64,000 bases of DNA, from assembly GCF_001767395.1 (NCBI RefSeq), contig NZ_CP017014.1, forward strand, positions 1,922,001-1,986,000, in the 5' to 3' direction. This stretch comes from Rhodococcus sp. WMMA185 (GTDB taxonomy: Bacteria; Actinomycetota; Actinomycetes; Mycobacteriales; Mycobacteriaceae). The notes under the pieces were generated by a model. It searched no databases and was not told the origin of the DNA. It was given only the letters and a program-made list of their open reading frames with translations. The position numbers and the translations under genes are program-made. Positions 30,709-39,325 of the stretch are shown here, piece after piece (positions within the stretch are counted from its first letter, which is position 1; every line of letters starts with the position of its first letter).

Positions 30709-30857
30709 CGCGTCTGCCTCCACCCTGCAATCATCCGTTCGCGGCACACCATGCCATATCAGGATTCTATTCGATTCGCGTCCACGCTTCGACCGTACAG
30801 CCGTTCGAGCACATCGCTGTTGGGAGTTATCGAGATGGAACGGCCCGCGAACTCACG

Positions 30858-31595
30858 TCACCGGTCGAGTGCACCCCGAACCGCGGACTTCACCAGACAG
30901 GTGTGCAACGTCAACGACAGGGCAGCCAACTCGCGGACCATCTCCTCGGCCCTGTCGCGCGCCCCCTCGTCACGGCCTTTGGCAACCGGACCCGCGATCT
31001 GGGCGACCAATCCGGCCTCGCGGTCGGCTGCGAGCTTGAATGCCCTCAGGTGACGTACCTCGAGCCCGAACTCGGACATCGCTCGCGCCGTCCGCGCGAG
31101 GGTCACTGCATCCTCGTCGAAGTAGCCGGCCGGCCCCGGCACGACCAGGCCCCCACGGATCAGATCACCGAGGAATTTCTCGTCGATTCCGGCGCGTGAG
31201 ATGAGATCGGCGCGGGTGATCCGAACCTCGCGGTCGACGAGGAACTCCTCAGGCGACACCGCGCCGGGGGCCACGGCGAGGGCCCGCAGACGGCGCGGCG
31301 CAGAATCGTCGCTGCCGACCGTGGCCGCGCCGACATCGATCGCTTCGAGTTGTTCTTTGATGACCTTCAGCGGCAGATACTGATCTCGCTGTGCTGTGAG
31401 CACGTAGCGCAGCCGTTCACAGTCCGCAATCGAGAAACGCCGATACCCCGAGGCCGTGCGTTGCGGACTGATGAGTCCCTCTGACTCGAGGAATCGGATC
31501 TTCGAGATCGTCACATCAGGAAAGTCGGGACGCAGCCGATCCAGCACGGAGCCGATCGACATTCCCGACTGCGCCTGCTGCCGCGCCGCGGTCAC
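30858..31595 (-). CDS. MerR-family transcriptional regulator (Rv1828-like)
   Basis: 245-residue regulator starting at GTG 31595, overlapping the garA stop (GTGA). The N-terminal winged-helix includes SIGSVLDRL, ISKIRFLESEGLI and SGYRRFSIADCERLRYV. The C-terminal half is helical and includes a second wHTH-like stretch (ITRADLISRAGI) characteristic of the Rv1828 type. Coupling to garA suggests joint control of glutamate/glycine metabolism, but no operator is visible. There are two other close homologues of this layout in mycobacteria. Confidence 0.9.
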   Translation of the reverse strand: MTAARQQAQSGMSIGSVLDRLRPDFPDVTISKIRFLESEGLISPQRTASGYRRFSIADCERLRYVLTAQRDQYLPLKVIKEQLEAIDVGAATVGSDDSAPRRLRALAVAPGAVSPEEFLVDREVRITRADLISRAGIDEKFLGDLIRGGLVVPGPAGYFDEDAVTLARTARAMSEFGLEVRHLRAFKLAADREAGLVAQIAGPVAKGRDEGARDRAEEMVRELAALSLTLHTCLVKSAVRGALDR

Positions 31596-32092
31596 TGGCT
31601 ACCCGCACCAGCTGACGTCTCGCCGATCTGCGTTCCACCGGCGGTGGTCCTGGGTCCCGTCAAGAAGACCAACCGGAACTTTCCGATCTGGACCTCGTCA
31701 CCATTGGCCAATACAGCAGAATCGACAGGCTCACGGTTGACGTACGTGCCGTTGAGGCTTCCGACGTCGACCACCTGAAACTCGTCGTCCTCCTGCCGGA
31801 ACTCCGCGTGACGACGACTGACAGTCACGTCGTCGAGGAAGATGTCGCTGTCCGGATGCCGTCCGGCCGACGTCGTCGGCTGGTCTAGCAGAAAACGTGA
31901 GCCCGCATTCGGTCCACGCTTGACAACGAGCAGAGCAGAGCCTGCCGGCAGTCCCTCCACACCCGACACCGGGGCCTCCGGAGCCTGGCTTGTCGAGGAG
32001 TTGTCGAGCTCATTGAGAAAGTCCGCGCGGAAGACCGACGTCGTTTCCGCCGGCGTCTCCCCAAATACCGCGTCGTTGCCGTTCTCGCTCAC
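31592..32092 (-). CDS. garA: FHA-domain metabolic regulator GarA (OdhI)
   Basis: 166 residues from GTG 32092, preceded by AGGAGG at a good distance; the open frame to 32116 is not needed. The N-terminal phospho-motif E-T-T-S-V-F (T17, T18) is the Ser/Thr-kinase target that switches GarA. The C-terminal FHA domain is nearly invariant: SAGRHPDSDIF, VSRRHAEF, GSLNGTYVN. Family knowledge: unphosphorylated GarA inhibits 2-oxoglutarate dehydrogenase and glutamate dehydrogenase and stimulates glutamate synthase. It is followed by the Rv1828-like regulator with a 4-bp overlap. Confidence 0.96.
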   Translation of the reverse strand: MSENGNDAVFGETPAETTSVFRADFLNELDNSSTSQAPEAPVSGVEGLPAGSALLVVKRGPNAGSRFLLDQPTTSAGRHPDSDIFLDDVTVSRRHAEFRQEDDEFQVVDVGSLNGTYVNREPVDSAVLANGDEVQIGKFRLVFLTGPRTTAGGTQIGETSAGAGSQ

Positions 32093-32404
32093 CGTTTCTC
32101 CTCCTAGTTCAATCATCCAGCAAGATTCGCTGGACTACGCCATGCCACTGGGTACTACACAATTCGATCCACTGTGCACTTCTACTTTCTGTGCACACTC
32201 CCACGACCACACTCGATCCACGGACCCGCACCCCGACCCGGCACATGCGTTCACTTCGACCGTACCCTGCACACGGCCGTGCGTGTAGCGGGACGGGTCG
32301 CCCGAGCACTACCCACCAGTATCCGACAGCAGACCCCGCCGCGGGAGGTGTCTGCCGATGCGTTCGGGATCCGTCCGCAGTCGGATCCGCGGGTCCGCCG
32401 TAGA
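32093..32404. other. Intergenic region between gcvH and garA
   Basis: A stretch of 312 bp without a convincing gene. It holds the garA ribosome site and probably its promoter. Repeated GGATCCG/GGGTCCG segments near 32366-32398 are weak and I assign no function. The open frames in this stretch lack coding character. Confidence 0.5.
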
Positions 32405-32809
32405 CTATCCGGCCGTGATATCTGCATAACCGGTGGCGTCCAGCATTTGCGCCAGGGCAGAGTCGAGGGTCGCCTCGTCATCCACGCCGAGGTCGACGAG
32501 CCATCCCCCGCCGTAGGGCGAAGAATTCACAAGTTCTGGATTGGCGTCCAGATCAGCATTGGCCGCAACAACTTTCGCGGTCAGAGGGGCGAAGATGTCG
32601 GACACGCTCTTGGTGGATTCCACCTCTCCGAAAGAATCACCCGATGTCACCTCGTCGTCGACCGCCGGAAGCTGCACGAACACGACGTCACCAAGCTGGG
32701 ACTGTGCGAAATCGGTGATGCCGACGCGCACCGTTGTCGGGCCAGTCCGCTCGACCCACTCGTGTTCGGGGGTGTACCGACGATCGGCGGGAATTTCGAG
32801 CTCACTCAC
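32405..32809 (-). CDS. gcvH: Glycine cleavage system H protein
   Basis: 134-residue lipoyl carrier shuttling the aminomethyl group between P-, T- and L-proteins. The lipoylated lysine is K67 in VESTKSVSD, in the family hairpin. The fold segments YTPEHEWV, GITDFAQSQLGD and NSSPYGGGWL are present. ATG 32809 follows GGAAACC upstream. Position upstream of garA matches Rv1826. It is separated from gcvP by the regulators, so gcvH may be transcribed apart from the riboswitch-controlled gene. Confidence 0.96.
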   Translation of the reverse strand: MSELEIPADRRYTPEHEWVERTGPTTVRVGITDFAQSQLGDVVFVQLPAVDDEVTSGDSFGEVESTKSVSDIFAPLTAKVVAANADLDANPELVNSSPYGGGWLVDLGVDDEATLDSALAQMLDATGYADITAG

Positions 32810-32851
32810 AGAGGTTTCCTTTCGATGGCAATCCGAGCGCGGATGCGCAAA

Positions 32852-33598
32852 TCAGTTTTCTGGCCGAGCGTATTGGCGAGGTTTCGACTCCCGCAAGGCG
32901 GAGATCGTGACCTGCTGTGATTGTTCAATCTTCAGCTGTCCGCTGCTCCGCGCGACGGTGTCGACCACGCCGCCCGGAATGTTAAGGGCCGCCGCGAGGG
33001 TGGGAGGGTCCCCGATGGCCAGCACCGTGTAAGGGGCGTTCACCCTCCGCCCGTCGACAGAGACGTCACCGGGTGATCCCGACACCCACGAGTCCACGCC
33101 GATGCGGATAGGCGGGGTACCCGCGCCTTGAATCTGCATGGCTTCTACACCTGCCGCACGCAATTCCTGCACGAGGTCGAGGAGCACCTCGGAGCCGACT
33201 CCCTTGTTGGGGTCGGTGATGCTCATCGTCACGCCTGGACCTGTGGCCGGAGCACTGCCGACCTGAATCGACAGTGCCGTCAACCGCGCTTGCGCCTCGT
33301 CGAGTGCGGCTTCCGAGTTCCCACTGTGTTGCAGCGTCGTCAGGGTCTGCTCGAGTGAGGCTATCTCCTGCCTCAGAGCTGCCTCGCGCTGGTTCAAGGT
33401 GTCCAGAACGACCAGCAGGTCTGCGGGACTCGCCGTATCCAGGCTGTCTCCGGACTCCGTGCTTTTCACCTGCGTCACGATAGCAACTCCCAGCCCACCG
33501 ATCAGGATCGCGGCAAGCAAGGCGAATACCACGCGCGAGCGGTGTTGGGACTCCCCTCGGTTTCTGTGCAGTTCGTGTCTTCCTTCGTGTCGACTCAC
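32852..33598 (-). CDS. DUF881 family membrane-anchored protein (Rv1825-like)
   Basis: 248 residues from GTG 33598 (MSRHEGRHELHRNRGESQ), because the longer frame to 33805 overlaps the upstream sbp gene. A single transmembrane helix (VVFALLAAILIGGLGVAIVT) lies at about 22-41, and a coiled coil follows (LLVVLDTLNQREAALRQEI). The external part has the DUF881 marks GPGVTMSITDPN, LLDLVQELRAAGVEAM, and DGRRVNAPYTVLAIGDP. Its 5' end is 7 bp after sbp. The role is unknown; conservation near pgsA2 and sbp suggests an envelope function. Confidence 0.88.
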   Translation of the reverse strand: MSRHEGRHELHRNRGESQHRSRVVFALLAAILIGGLGVAIVTQVKSTESGDSLDTASPADLLVVLDTLNQREAALRQEIASLEQTLTTLQHSGNSEAALDEAQARLTALSIQVGSAPATGPGVTMSITDPNKGVGSEVLLDLVQELRAAGVEAMQIQGAGTPPIRIGVDSWVSGSPGDVSVDGRRVNAPYTVLAIGDPPTLAAALNIPGGVVDTVARSSGQLKIEQSQQVTISALRESKPRQYARPEN

Positions 33599-33605
33599 TA
33601 CCCGA

Positions 33606-33968
33606 TCACGCCCCGAACAACCGACGCCGCAACGCTGCCGCATTTCCGAAGATACGAATACCGAGAACCACCACGATCGCGGTCGAGAGTTGAGTTCCCA
33701 CACCGAGTTGATCACCGAGCCATACGATGACTGCCGCAACGAGCACGTTGAATGCGAAAGAGACGACGAATACTTTCGCGTCGAAGATCTCGTCCAGGTA
33801 TGCACGCAACCCGCCGAATACCGCGTCTAGTGCCGCAACCACGGCGATGGGAAGATACGGCTGCACGACGTCCGGCACCTCTGGCGTGAACACCACACCT
33901 AGCGCGATCCCCACCAACAACGCGACCGCCCCGTAGATCGCGGGACCGGCCTTCACCAAAGTCTTCAC
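33606..33968 (-). CDS. sbp: Small basic protein (Sbp, DUF1290 family; Rv1824-like)
   Basis: About 120-residue integral membrane protein. I favour GTG 33968 (MKTLVKAGPAIYGAVALLVG) with AAGGAA upstream; ATG 33995 and GTG 34013 are alternatives. The family core is clear: GVVFTPEVPDVVQPYLPIAVVAALDAVFGGLRAYL, shown here only in part as P-Y-L-P-I-A-V-V-A-A-L-D-A, then V-V-S-F-A-F-N, and GVGTQLSTAIVVVLGIRIF. Three hydrophobic segments are seen. It lies between two DUF881 genes, the usual arrangement. The biochemical role is not known. Confidence 0.85.
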   Translation of the reverse strand: MKTLVKAGPAIYGAVALLVGIALGVVFTPEVPDVVQPYLPIAVVAALDAVFGGLRAYLDEIFDAKVFVVSFAFNVLVAAVIVWLGDQLGVGTQLSTAIVVVLGIRIFGNAAALRRRLFGA

Positions 33969-34023
33969 TCGAGCGTTTCCTTCATCCGACTGCATGGTGT
34001 CACGACTGCGCACAGCACAGGTT

Positions 34024-34887
34024 TCATGATGTTCCCACGGACCGGGCCACCCTCACTTCGCGCACGGAAGCGCCCGGTAAATGGAGATCCGCGGCCTCTG
34101 CCACAGAGAAACCGATACCGTACAACTGCTCAACACCGGACATCCGCAGGTAGGCATCACTGAGAACGAACCCAGTCTGCAGGGGGCCCGGCGGACCTAT
34201 CGCCGACACGACGTAGGGCGAGAACACCGGCTGATTGTCCACCAGCATCGCACCACCTGCCTGCCGGACGGTCACCGCAGGCCCGATCCGCACGTCCCCG
34301 ACCGCGACAGCCTCTGCGCCGCTCGCCCACAACGAATTCACCACGGCCTGCAGGTCGCGATCGAGCACCACAGCCTTACCACCGACGCTCCGCTGGGAGG
34401 AATCGGAGAGATTGGGGCGTGCAGGGGGATCTGTCAGCGTCACGGTCAACCCCGGACCTTGCACGGCCTCGACGGCAGCATCGCCCTCGAGCTCACGCAG
34501 TCGGTCGAGCAATGCAGTTCCTCGGGCGTCGCCCTCGAGTGCCACGTCGCGCGCATCGTCAACCTGCAACGTCAACGCCTCGCGGGTGCCGGCGAGGGCT
34601 TCGATGCTGTCCTCGACGTCGTGTACCTTCCCCAGAATCTCTGTCCGCACCTGCTCAGTCGCGGGAAGTCGTTCGACGGCCTGTCGGTACGCGACCGACA
34701 GCACCAAGCCGATCAGCAAAGCCCCGACCACGATCCATACTCGACGGGCGACCTCCGACCCCCGGGACCGACCCTGCTCCCTGTCTCTCGCAGCAGCCCG
34801 GTACCCGGGGTCCAAATGATCATTCATCAGCGATTTGAGCAGGGACGGCACAGGATTTCTACGGACGTCCGAGTCTGTCCGTTCCAT
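34024..34887 (-). CDS. DUF881 family membrane-anchored protein (Rv1823-like)
   Basis: 287 residues from ATG 34887, which overlaps the last base of the pgsA2 stop (TGATG). A transmembrane helix (VWIVVGALLIGLVLSVAY) lies at about 50-67. A coiled coil follows (VHDVEDSIEALAGTREALT). DUF881 motifs are present: GPGLTVTLTDPP, DLQAVVNSLWASGAEAVAV, and QPVFSPYVVSAIGPP. It is the upstream paralogue of the gene at 32852; the pair brackets sbp. Function unknown. Confidence 0.88.
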   Translation of the reverse strand: MERTDSDVRRNPVPSLLKSLMNDHLDPGYRAAARDREQGRSRGSEVARRVWIVVGALLIGLVLSVAYRQAVERLPATEQVRTEILGKVHDVEDSIEALAGTREALTLQVDDARDVALEGDARGTALLDRLRELEGDAAVEAVQGPGLTVTLTDPPARPNLSDSSQRSVGGKAVVLDRDLQAVVNSLWASGAEAVAVGDVRIGPAVTVRQAGGAMLVDNQPVFSPYVVSAIGPPGPLQTGFVLSDAYLRMSGVEQLYGIGFSVAEAADLHLPGASVREVRVARSVGTS

Positions 34888-35510
34888 CAACGAGCCTCTC
34901 GTTCACTGCCCGCCGCGCCGCGCACCGGAATCATTCGCATCACCCTGAGCGCGGTCATCGCGTAGAGCAAGCCGGTCCAGACATACAACACCGTTCCCCA
35001 GATCAAGAGCGCCGAGCCGAGGGGCTGCGCCACGGCCGCGAAGCCCCAGTCGATGTGCGCGGCGAGGATCATCGGCATGGCAAACATGAGAAGGAATGTC
35101 GCACCCTTGCCGAGGTAGATCACCTCGGGGGGTGGCAGACCGCGTCGGCGGTAGATGACGAGGAGGAGCGCGAGTACGGCGTCACGGCCTATCAGGATCG
35201 CCGCCACCCACCACGGGATGAATCCGCGTATGACGAACGTCACCAGTGTCGTGACAACATAGAGCCGATCGACGAAGGGGTCGAGCAGAGCACCGAATCT
35301 CGACGACTGGCCCAGCACTCGCGCCAACTTGCCGTCGAGCCAATCGGTGAATCCACTGGCGATCAGGATGACGAGAGCCCAGCCATCGGACTGTGTCACC
35401 AGCAGCAGGTAGACGAACAGTGGGACGCCCAGCAGCCGAACCAGGCTCAGAAGGTTCGGAACAGTCACGATCCGGTCCGACTGTGCAGTGCCCCCGTCCA
35501 CCGAACTCAC
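34887..35510 (-). CDS. pgsA2: CDP-alcohol phosphatidyltransferase (PgsA2-like)
   Basis: About 207 residues from GTG 35510, with GGGGAGG close upstream; the open frame reaches 35624. It is a membrane enzyme transferring a phosphatidyl group from CDP-diacylglycerol to an alcohol. The signature D-G-x2-A-R-x8-G-x3-D-x3-D is present (DGKLARV, then FGALLDPFVDRL). Five to six hydrophobic segments follow. It corresponds to Rv1822, annotated as phosphatidylglycerophosphate synthase; the acceptor could be glycerol-3-phosphate or another alcohol. Confidence 0.9.
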   Translation of the reverse strand: MSSVDGGTAQSDRIVTVPNLLSLVRLLGVPLFVYLLLVTQSDGWALVILIASGFTDWLDGKLARVLGQSSRFGALLDPFVDRLYVVTTLVTFVIRGFIPWWVAAILIGRDAVLALLLVIYRRRGLPPPEVIYLGKGATFLLMFAMPMILAAHIDWGFAAVAQPLGSALLIWGTVLYVWTGLLYAMTALRVMRMIPVRGAAGSEREAR

Positions 35511-35646
35511 CAATACCTCCCCAACTCCGATTGCCGAATTCGTCGGCCGATGATCTGCGCCGCTGTCGCTACTCTTCCACAACGGATAGTCGGTCAAGCG
35601 ATCGCGCGATCTCGCTCCATCCACACCGCAGTCGGGTCGACGACAC

Positions 35647-36702
35647 TCAGCGCGCGATTGGTACGCGCGCGACGGAATCCGCGGTCAAACTTCCCAGGTA
35701 CAACCATCCGTCATGCTCACGCACCCCGGTGATCGGCGCATAGCTACCCTTGCCGCCTTGGAGACTACGCACGATCTTCCCGTGTGCGTCGAGCGCAATG
35801 ACCCAACCCACTTGCTCGGGCTCGGGTTGGATGGCATCCGGCAGGTTCGCCGCCAAGATTCTCAACGCCGGGTAGGGCGCGAGCATATCGAGCACCTTCA
35901 TTCGCGGGCTGTAGAGCGCGACCCAAAACAACCCGTCCGGCGTCTGGGACGTCATGTTGTCAGGGATGCCGGGGAGATTACCGGCCCACACCGACGCACG
36001 ACCCTGCGACGGACCAGTGAGTTCGACTCGGGAAATCTGGTAGGAGCCGGTCTCGGCAACGAGGACGAAGGATTCGTCCGACGCCAGCCCGACACCGTTG
36101 GCGAACTGAAGTCCGTCGGCGAGGAGGTCGGTCTCTCCCGTTCGCGGATCGAGGCGGAGGAGCCGACCGGTTCCACGGTGCTCGAGCAAGTCGTAGCGGT
36201 GGTCGGCAATCGGGAAGCGTGCCGAGGAGTCGGTGAAGTACACGACGCCGTCCCGACCGACTGCCGAGTTGTTACACGCCACGACGGGATGGCCCGCAGC
36301 CGATTCGGCCAGCATCTCGACCCGGCCGCTCTCGTCGACCCTCAGCACACCGCGCTCGGCGTCGCAGACCAGGAACCTCCCGTCGTCCATTACCTCCACG
36401 CCGAGGGGTCTTCCATGGGTATGGGCGAGTTCGGTGGCCCGACCCTGCTGGTCGAACCGCCATATCCGTCCGTCGCTCGCACCGGTGACAACTCGACCAT
36501 CGTGGTCGACCGCGACATCTTCCGGGCCATCGCCGGACGGGAGCGCCCATCGATGGGCCCCGTCGAGGGCCCCGTTGAACTCCAGCACCCCCGTGAGCGG
36601 CGGCGGCGTGGGCGCGTGCCAGCGAACGGGGTTGACACCGGTGCGGTCGAGCTTGCGGGCGATCGTCTCGAAGATGGTCACAGAGGGTGAGATTAGTCGC
36701 AC
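35647..36702 (-). CDS. SMP-30/gluconolactonase/strictosidine-synthase-like beta-propeller
   Basis: 351-residue six-bladed propeller of the SMP-30/LRE or strictosidine-synthase-like type. Recognisable segments are GPEDVAVDHDGRVVTG, PLGVEVMDDGRFLVCD, CNNSAVGRDGVVYFTDSS, NGVGLASDESFVLVAETG and PGIPDNMTSQTPDGLFWVAL, with Glu/Asn/Asp calcium ligands plausible (E61, N142, N213, D). No signal peptide is seen. The likely activity is lactone or ester hydrolysis. GTG 36702 is weakly supported; GTG 36681 (MTIFETIARKLD) is an alternative. Confidence 0.85.
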   Translation of the reverse strand: MRLISPSVTIFETIARKLDRTGVNPVRWHAPTPPPLTGVLEFNGALDGAHRWALPSGDGPEDVAVDHDGRVVTGASDGRIWRFDQQGRATELAHTHGRPLGVEVMDDGRFLVCDAERGVLRVDESGRVEMLAESAAGHPVVACNNSAVGRDGVVYFTDSSARFPIADHRYDLLEHRGTGRLLRLDPRTGETDLLADGLQFANGVGLASDESFVLVAETGSYQISRVELTGPSQGRASVWAGNLPGIPDNMTSQTPDGLFWVALYSPRMKVLDMLAPYPALRILAANLPDAIQPEPEQVGWVIALDAHGKIVRSLQGGKGSYAPITGVREHDGWLYLGSLTADSVARVPIAR

Positions 36703-36732
36703 GAACGAGCCGGATGTGGCTTTACCAATGTA

Positions 36733-37350
36733 CTAGTGCCACGCGAAGACCGGTTGATCGAAACAGTCGATCCGCGTGTGCCTGCCATGCATCGCTACCT
36801 CACGGAACTGATAGACCACGGCGCCGGTCGGCGCGTGCACGAGATGACGGCGAAAAGGCCATTGGATCACGGGTTTCGACGACTCGGGAATCTCCACGAA
36901 GCGGGGCTCCACATCGATCTCGGGCACCGTCACGGCGAAGACCTCCGAGACCTCGTCGCGGTTGGGCACCAATGCGGTGATTGGCGTGTCCGCCCACACG
37001 ACGTAGGGCGTGATGACGTAACCCGACCGGGTGACGTAGTCGTCGAGCCGACCGAGCACCGCCGAAGACTCGACGTCGAGCCCGAGTTCCTCGTGCAGCT
37101 CCCGACGGGCGGCATCTTCCCCCGTCTCCCCCGGATCGACAGCCCCGCCCGGCAGCGCAAACTGTCCAGGGTGGGCGCGCATCCGACTCGATCTCATCGT
37201 CATGGGCACCGCCTGCCCACCTGATCCATCGGGCATCACAGCGATCACGACCGAAGCGGAGCGCCGGTTCGACACATCCGCGACGAACGGATCGAGCCGC
37301 GCAAGAGAGTCGGTGAGGTGGTCCCTGTCGAGTTCATGCCCGGTCACCAT
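36733..37350 (-). CDS. NUDIX hydrolase (CoA pyrophosphatase-like)
   Basis: About 205 residues from ATG 37350. The NUDIX box is complete: GG-A-V-D-P-G-E-T then A-R-R-E-L-H-E-E-L-G-L (residues about 70-91). The segment MRAHPGQFALPGGAVD resembles the L-L-x-R-x-x-x-h-x-G-x-x-x-F-P-G-G type found in CoA pyrophosphatases, so hydrolysis of CoA or a related nucleotide is plausible. It is divergent from the L,D-transpeptidase gene, with 184 bp between starts. The exact substrate is not certain. Confidence 0.88.
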   Translation of the reverse strand: MVTGHELDRDHLTDSLARLDPFVADVSNRRSASVVIAVMPDGSGGQAVPMTMRSSRMRAHPGQFALPGGAVDPGETGEDAARRELHEELGLDVESSAVLGRLDDYVTRSGYVITPYVVWADTPITALVPNRDEVSEVFAVTVPEIDVEPRFVEIPESSKPVIQWPFRRHLVHAPTGAVVYQFREVAMHGRHTRIDCFDQPVFAWH

Positions 37351-37534
37351 CACACGACATTAGCGCCCGGAGGACCGCCGGCCTCGAACCCGCGCTTCGA
37401 CGCGTCGGTATGCCGCAGACATCAACCGGACAGACCGACCGGTCCTCTCGCACTTCCGCAGACCGAGGCCACCGTGTTTAACTGGTTTCAGCTGGAATGA
37501 AAGCTCACCGCGTCATCTGAGGGGCTGAACGGCC

Positions 37535-38296
37535 GTGACGATAGCCCAGCACGTCAGGCATCTTCTTCTCGTCTCGGTTCTCGCCGCGCTCTTCGTCACC
37601 GGCCTGGGTACGGCAGAATCGGCCACCTCTTCGAGCACCCCCGGGAAGATCCTCGCGCCGTCCGTTCTGCCCGCGAGCAATCAGGTCGTCGGTATCGCTC
37701 ATCCGGTCATCATTCAATTCCCCGAGGCGGTCCGTGATCGCGCGCTCGCCGAGCGCGGCGTCGAGATCACACCCTCACAACCTACCGACGGGCGATTCTC
37801 GTGGATCGACGACCGGTCGGTGCGATGGACTCCAGATCAGTTCTGGCCCGCCAACACGCGCGTGACTGTCGCAGCGGCGGGTACGCGGTCGCAGTTCGAG
37901 GTGGGTGACGCCCTGGTCGCGGTGGCGAACCGGACGACACATCAGTTCACCGTCAGCATCAACGACCAAGTCGTGAGGACGATGCCGACGTCGATGGGCA
38001 AGCCCGGCTACGAGACACCTGTCGGCACGTTCCCGATCATCGAGCAATTCCGCGACATGATCATGGACTCATCAACGTACGGCGTCCCGATCGATTCACC
38101 AGAGGGCTACCGGATCTACGTCGAGTACGCGACTCGCATCACGTGGGGCGGGATCTTCGTACATGGCGCACCGTGGTCGGTCGACTCGCAGGGGTTCGAG
38201 AACGTCAGCCACGGCTGCATCAACCTCAGCAACGAGAACGCGCGGTGGTTCTACCAGAACGCCAAAATCGGCGACCCGGTCATCGTCAGGGGATGA
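37535..38296 (+). CDS. L,D-transpeptidase (YkuD domain), secreted
   Basis: 253-residue exported enzyme making 3-3 cross-links in peptidoglycan. A signal peptide is evident (MTIAQHVRHLLLVSVLAALF, cleavage probably after about residue 27-30). An Ig-like domain (about 50-122) precedes the YkuD catalytic domain. The active-site segment is H210-G-A-P-W-S through S225-H226-G-C228-I-N, with C228 as nucleophile. There is no lipobox cysteine, so it is secreted or signal-anchored rather than lipidated. GTG 37535 has GAGGGG at a suitable distance upstream. Confidence 0.94.
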   Translation: MTIAQHVRHLLLVSVLAALFVTGLGTAESATSSSTPGKILAPSVLPASNQVVGIAHPVIIQFPEAVRDRALAERGVEITPSQPTDGRFSWIDDRSVRWTPDQFWPANTRVTVAAAGTRSQFEVGDALVAVANRTTHQFTVSINDQVVRTMPTSMGKPGYETPVGTFPIIEQFRDMIMDSSTYGVPIDSPEGYRIYVEYATRITWGGIFVHGAPWSVDSQGFENVSHGCINLSNENARWFYQNAKIGDPVIVRG

Positions 38297-38334
38297 CGTG
38301 GCCGAACGAGAAGATTCCCAGCCTCATCCGGATC

Positions 38335-39198
38335 TCAGATGGTATAGGCCATGTCCGCCAATACCCGGCGACCAAGCTCGTCGTCGCCACGGATGGCAAT
38401 TCGATCCCAGTGATCGACTGCTCGGGTGCGGCCGCCGCACAACCGCGTGAACACCGTGGAGGGCAGCCGGATCGTCACCGTTGACGGCCTGTCCGGTTTC
38501 TCCACCACGGCTCGGCTGTCAACGGCCACATGGACATCGGCGGTGATGGGCCCGACTAGCTCAAACGTCACGATCGAACCCCGCGGCGCCTTCGCACGCT
38601 CACCGATCACGTATCCCAGGCCGCCCTCGTCACGGATACCAGGCCCCGACGGCTCGAGTAGTTCGGTGAGGGCATATTCGGCCGCCTGGCCGGTCTCATC
38701 TCCGGCGATTCCGACGGCATCACGAATGTCATGTTCGTGAAACCAGCAGTCGAAGAGGCGAACTCGCATGAACCGGCCGTAAGGGAACGGCCCGCTCAGG
38801 GTCTCGGTGGGCGCATCGAAGTCCGACTGCGTCATGGCCTCGAGAACTCCGGCGCGATGAGCCGTAATCTCCCGATACTTCGCGAGGACCTGTTGCGAGG
38901 TACAGCCGCGAAACGCCGCGACCCACCGCTCGACGTGCAAACCAACCCGGTTGCGCACGTGCTCGAGCTGTGACAAGTCGTCTGCGGAGGCCGGAGTGTC
39001 GACCCCGCTGAGCATCAACTCGGTGCCCACGATATGGGCGACGACGTCCTGCACTCGCCACCCCGGTAGCGGCGTCGCTGACGCCCACTGCGCATCCGTG
39101 AGTTCTGGCAGCAGGGTACCGATGACCCTCCATTGCTCGATCAGCGCGGCGGTCAGCGGCTCCTTCGCTATCGCCTTCGATGCTCCCGTACCAGCCAC
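38335..39198 (-). CDS. Maleylpyruvate isomerase family mycothiol-dependent enzyme (DinB-like)
   Basis: 287 residues from GTG 39198; the open frame to 39255 has no better start. The four-helix DinB-like fold carries the metal histidines in VQDVVAHIVGTE and in WFHEHDIRDA. The C-terminal part corresponds to the MDMPI C-domain. Family knowledge: members use mycothiol as cofactor or substrate for isomerisation or thiol transfer. This agrees with mshC in the same genome. The substrate is unknown. Confidence 0.88.
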   Translation of the reverse strand: MAGTGASKAIAKEPLTAALIEQWRVIGTLLPELTDAQWASATPLPGWRVQDVVAHIVGTELMLSGVDTPASADDLSQLEHVRNRVGLHVERWVAAFRGCTSQQVLAKYREITAHRAGVLEAMTQSDFDAPTETLSGPFPYGRFMRVRLFDCWFHEHDIRDAVGIAGDETGQAAEYALTELLEPSGPGIRDEGGLGYVIGERAKAPRGSIVTFELVGPITADVHVAVDSRAVVEKPDRPSTVTIRLPSTVFTRLCGGRTRAVDHWDRIAIRGDDELGRRVLADMAYTI

Positions 39199-39325
39199 CC
39201 CCGCCAGCGTACATTTCGACCGTCCTCGAGTGGATCTGCAGCCGGGAGCATTCAATCACCACCAGAGGTCCGAATCACCACCGACGCAACGTGTTCGAGC
39301 GCAAGCAACTCCCGTCGCAGTTTGT

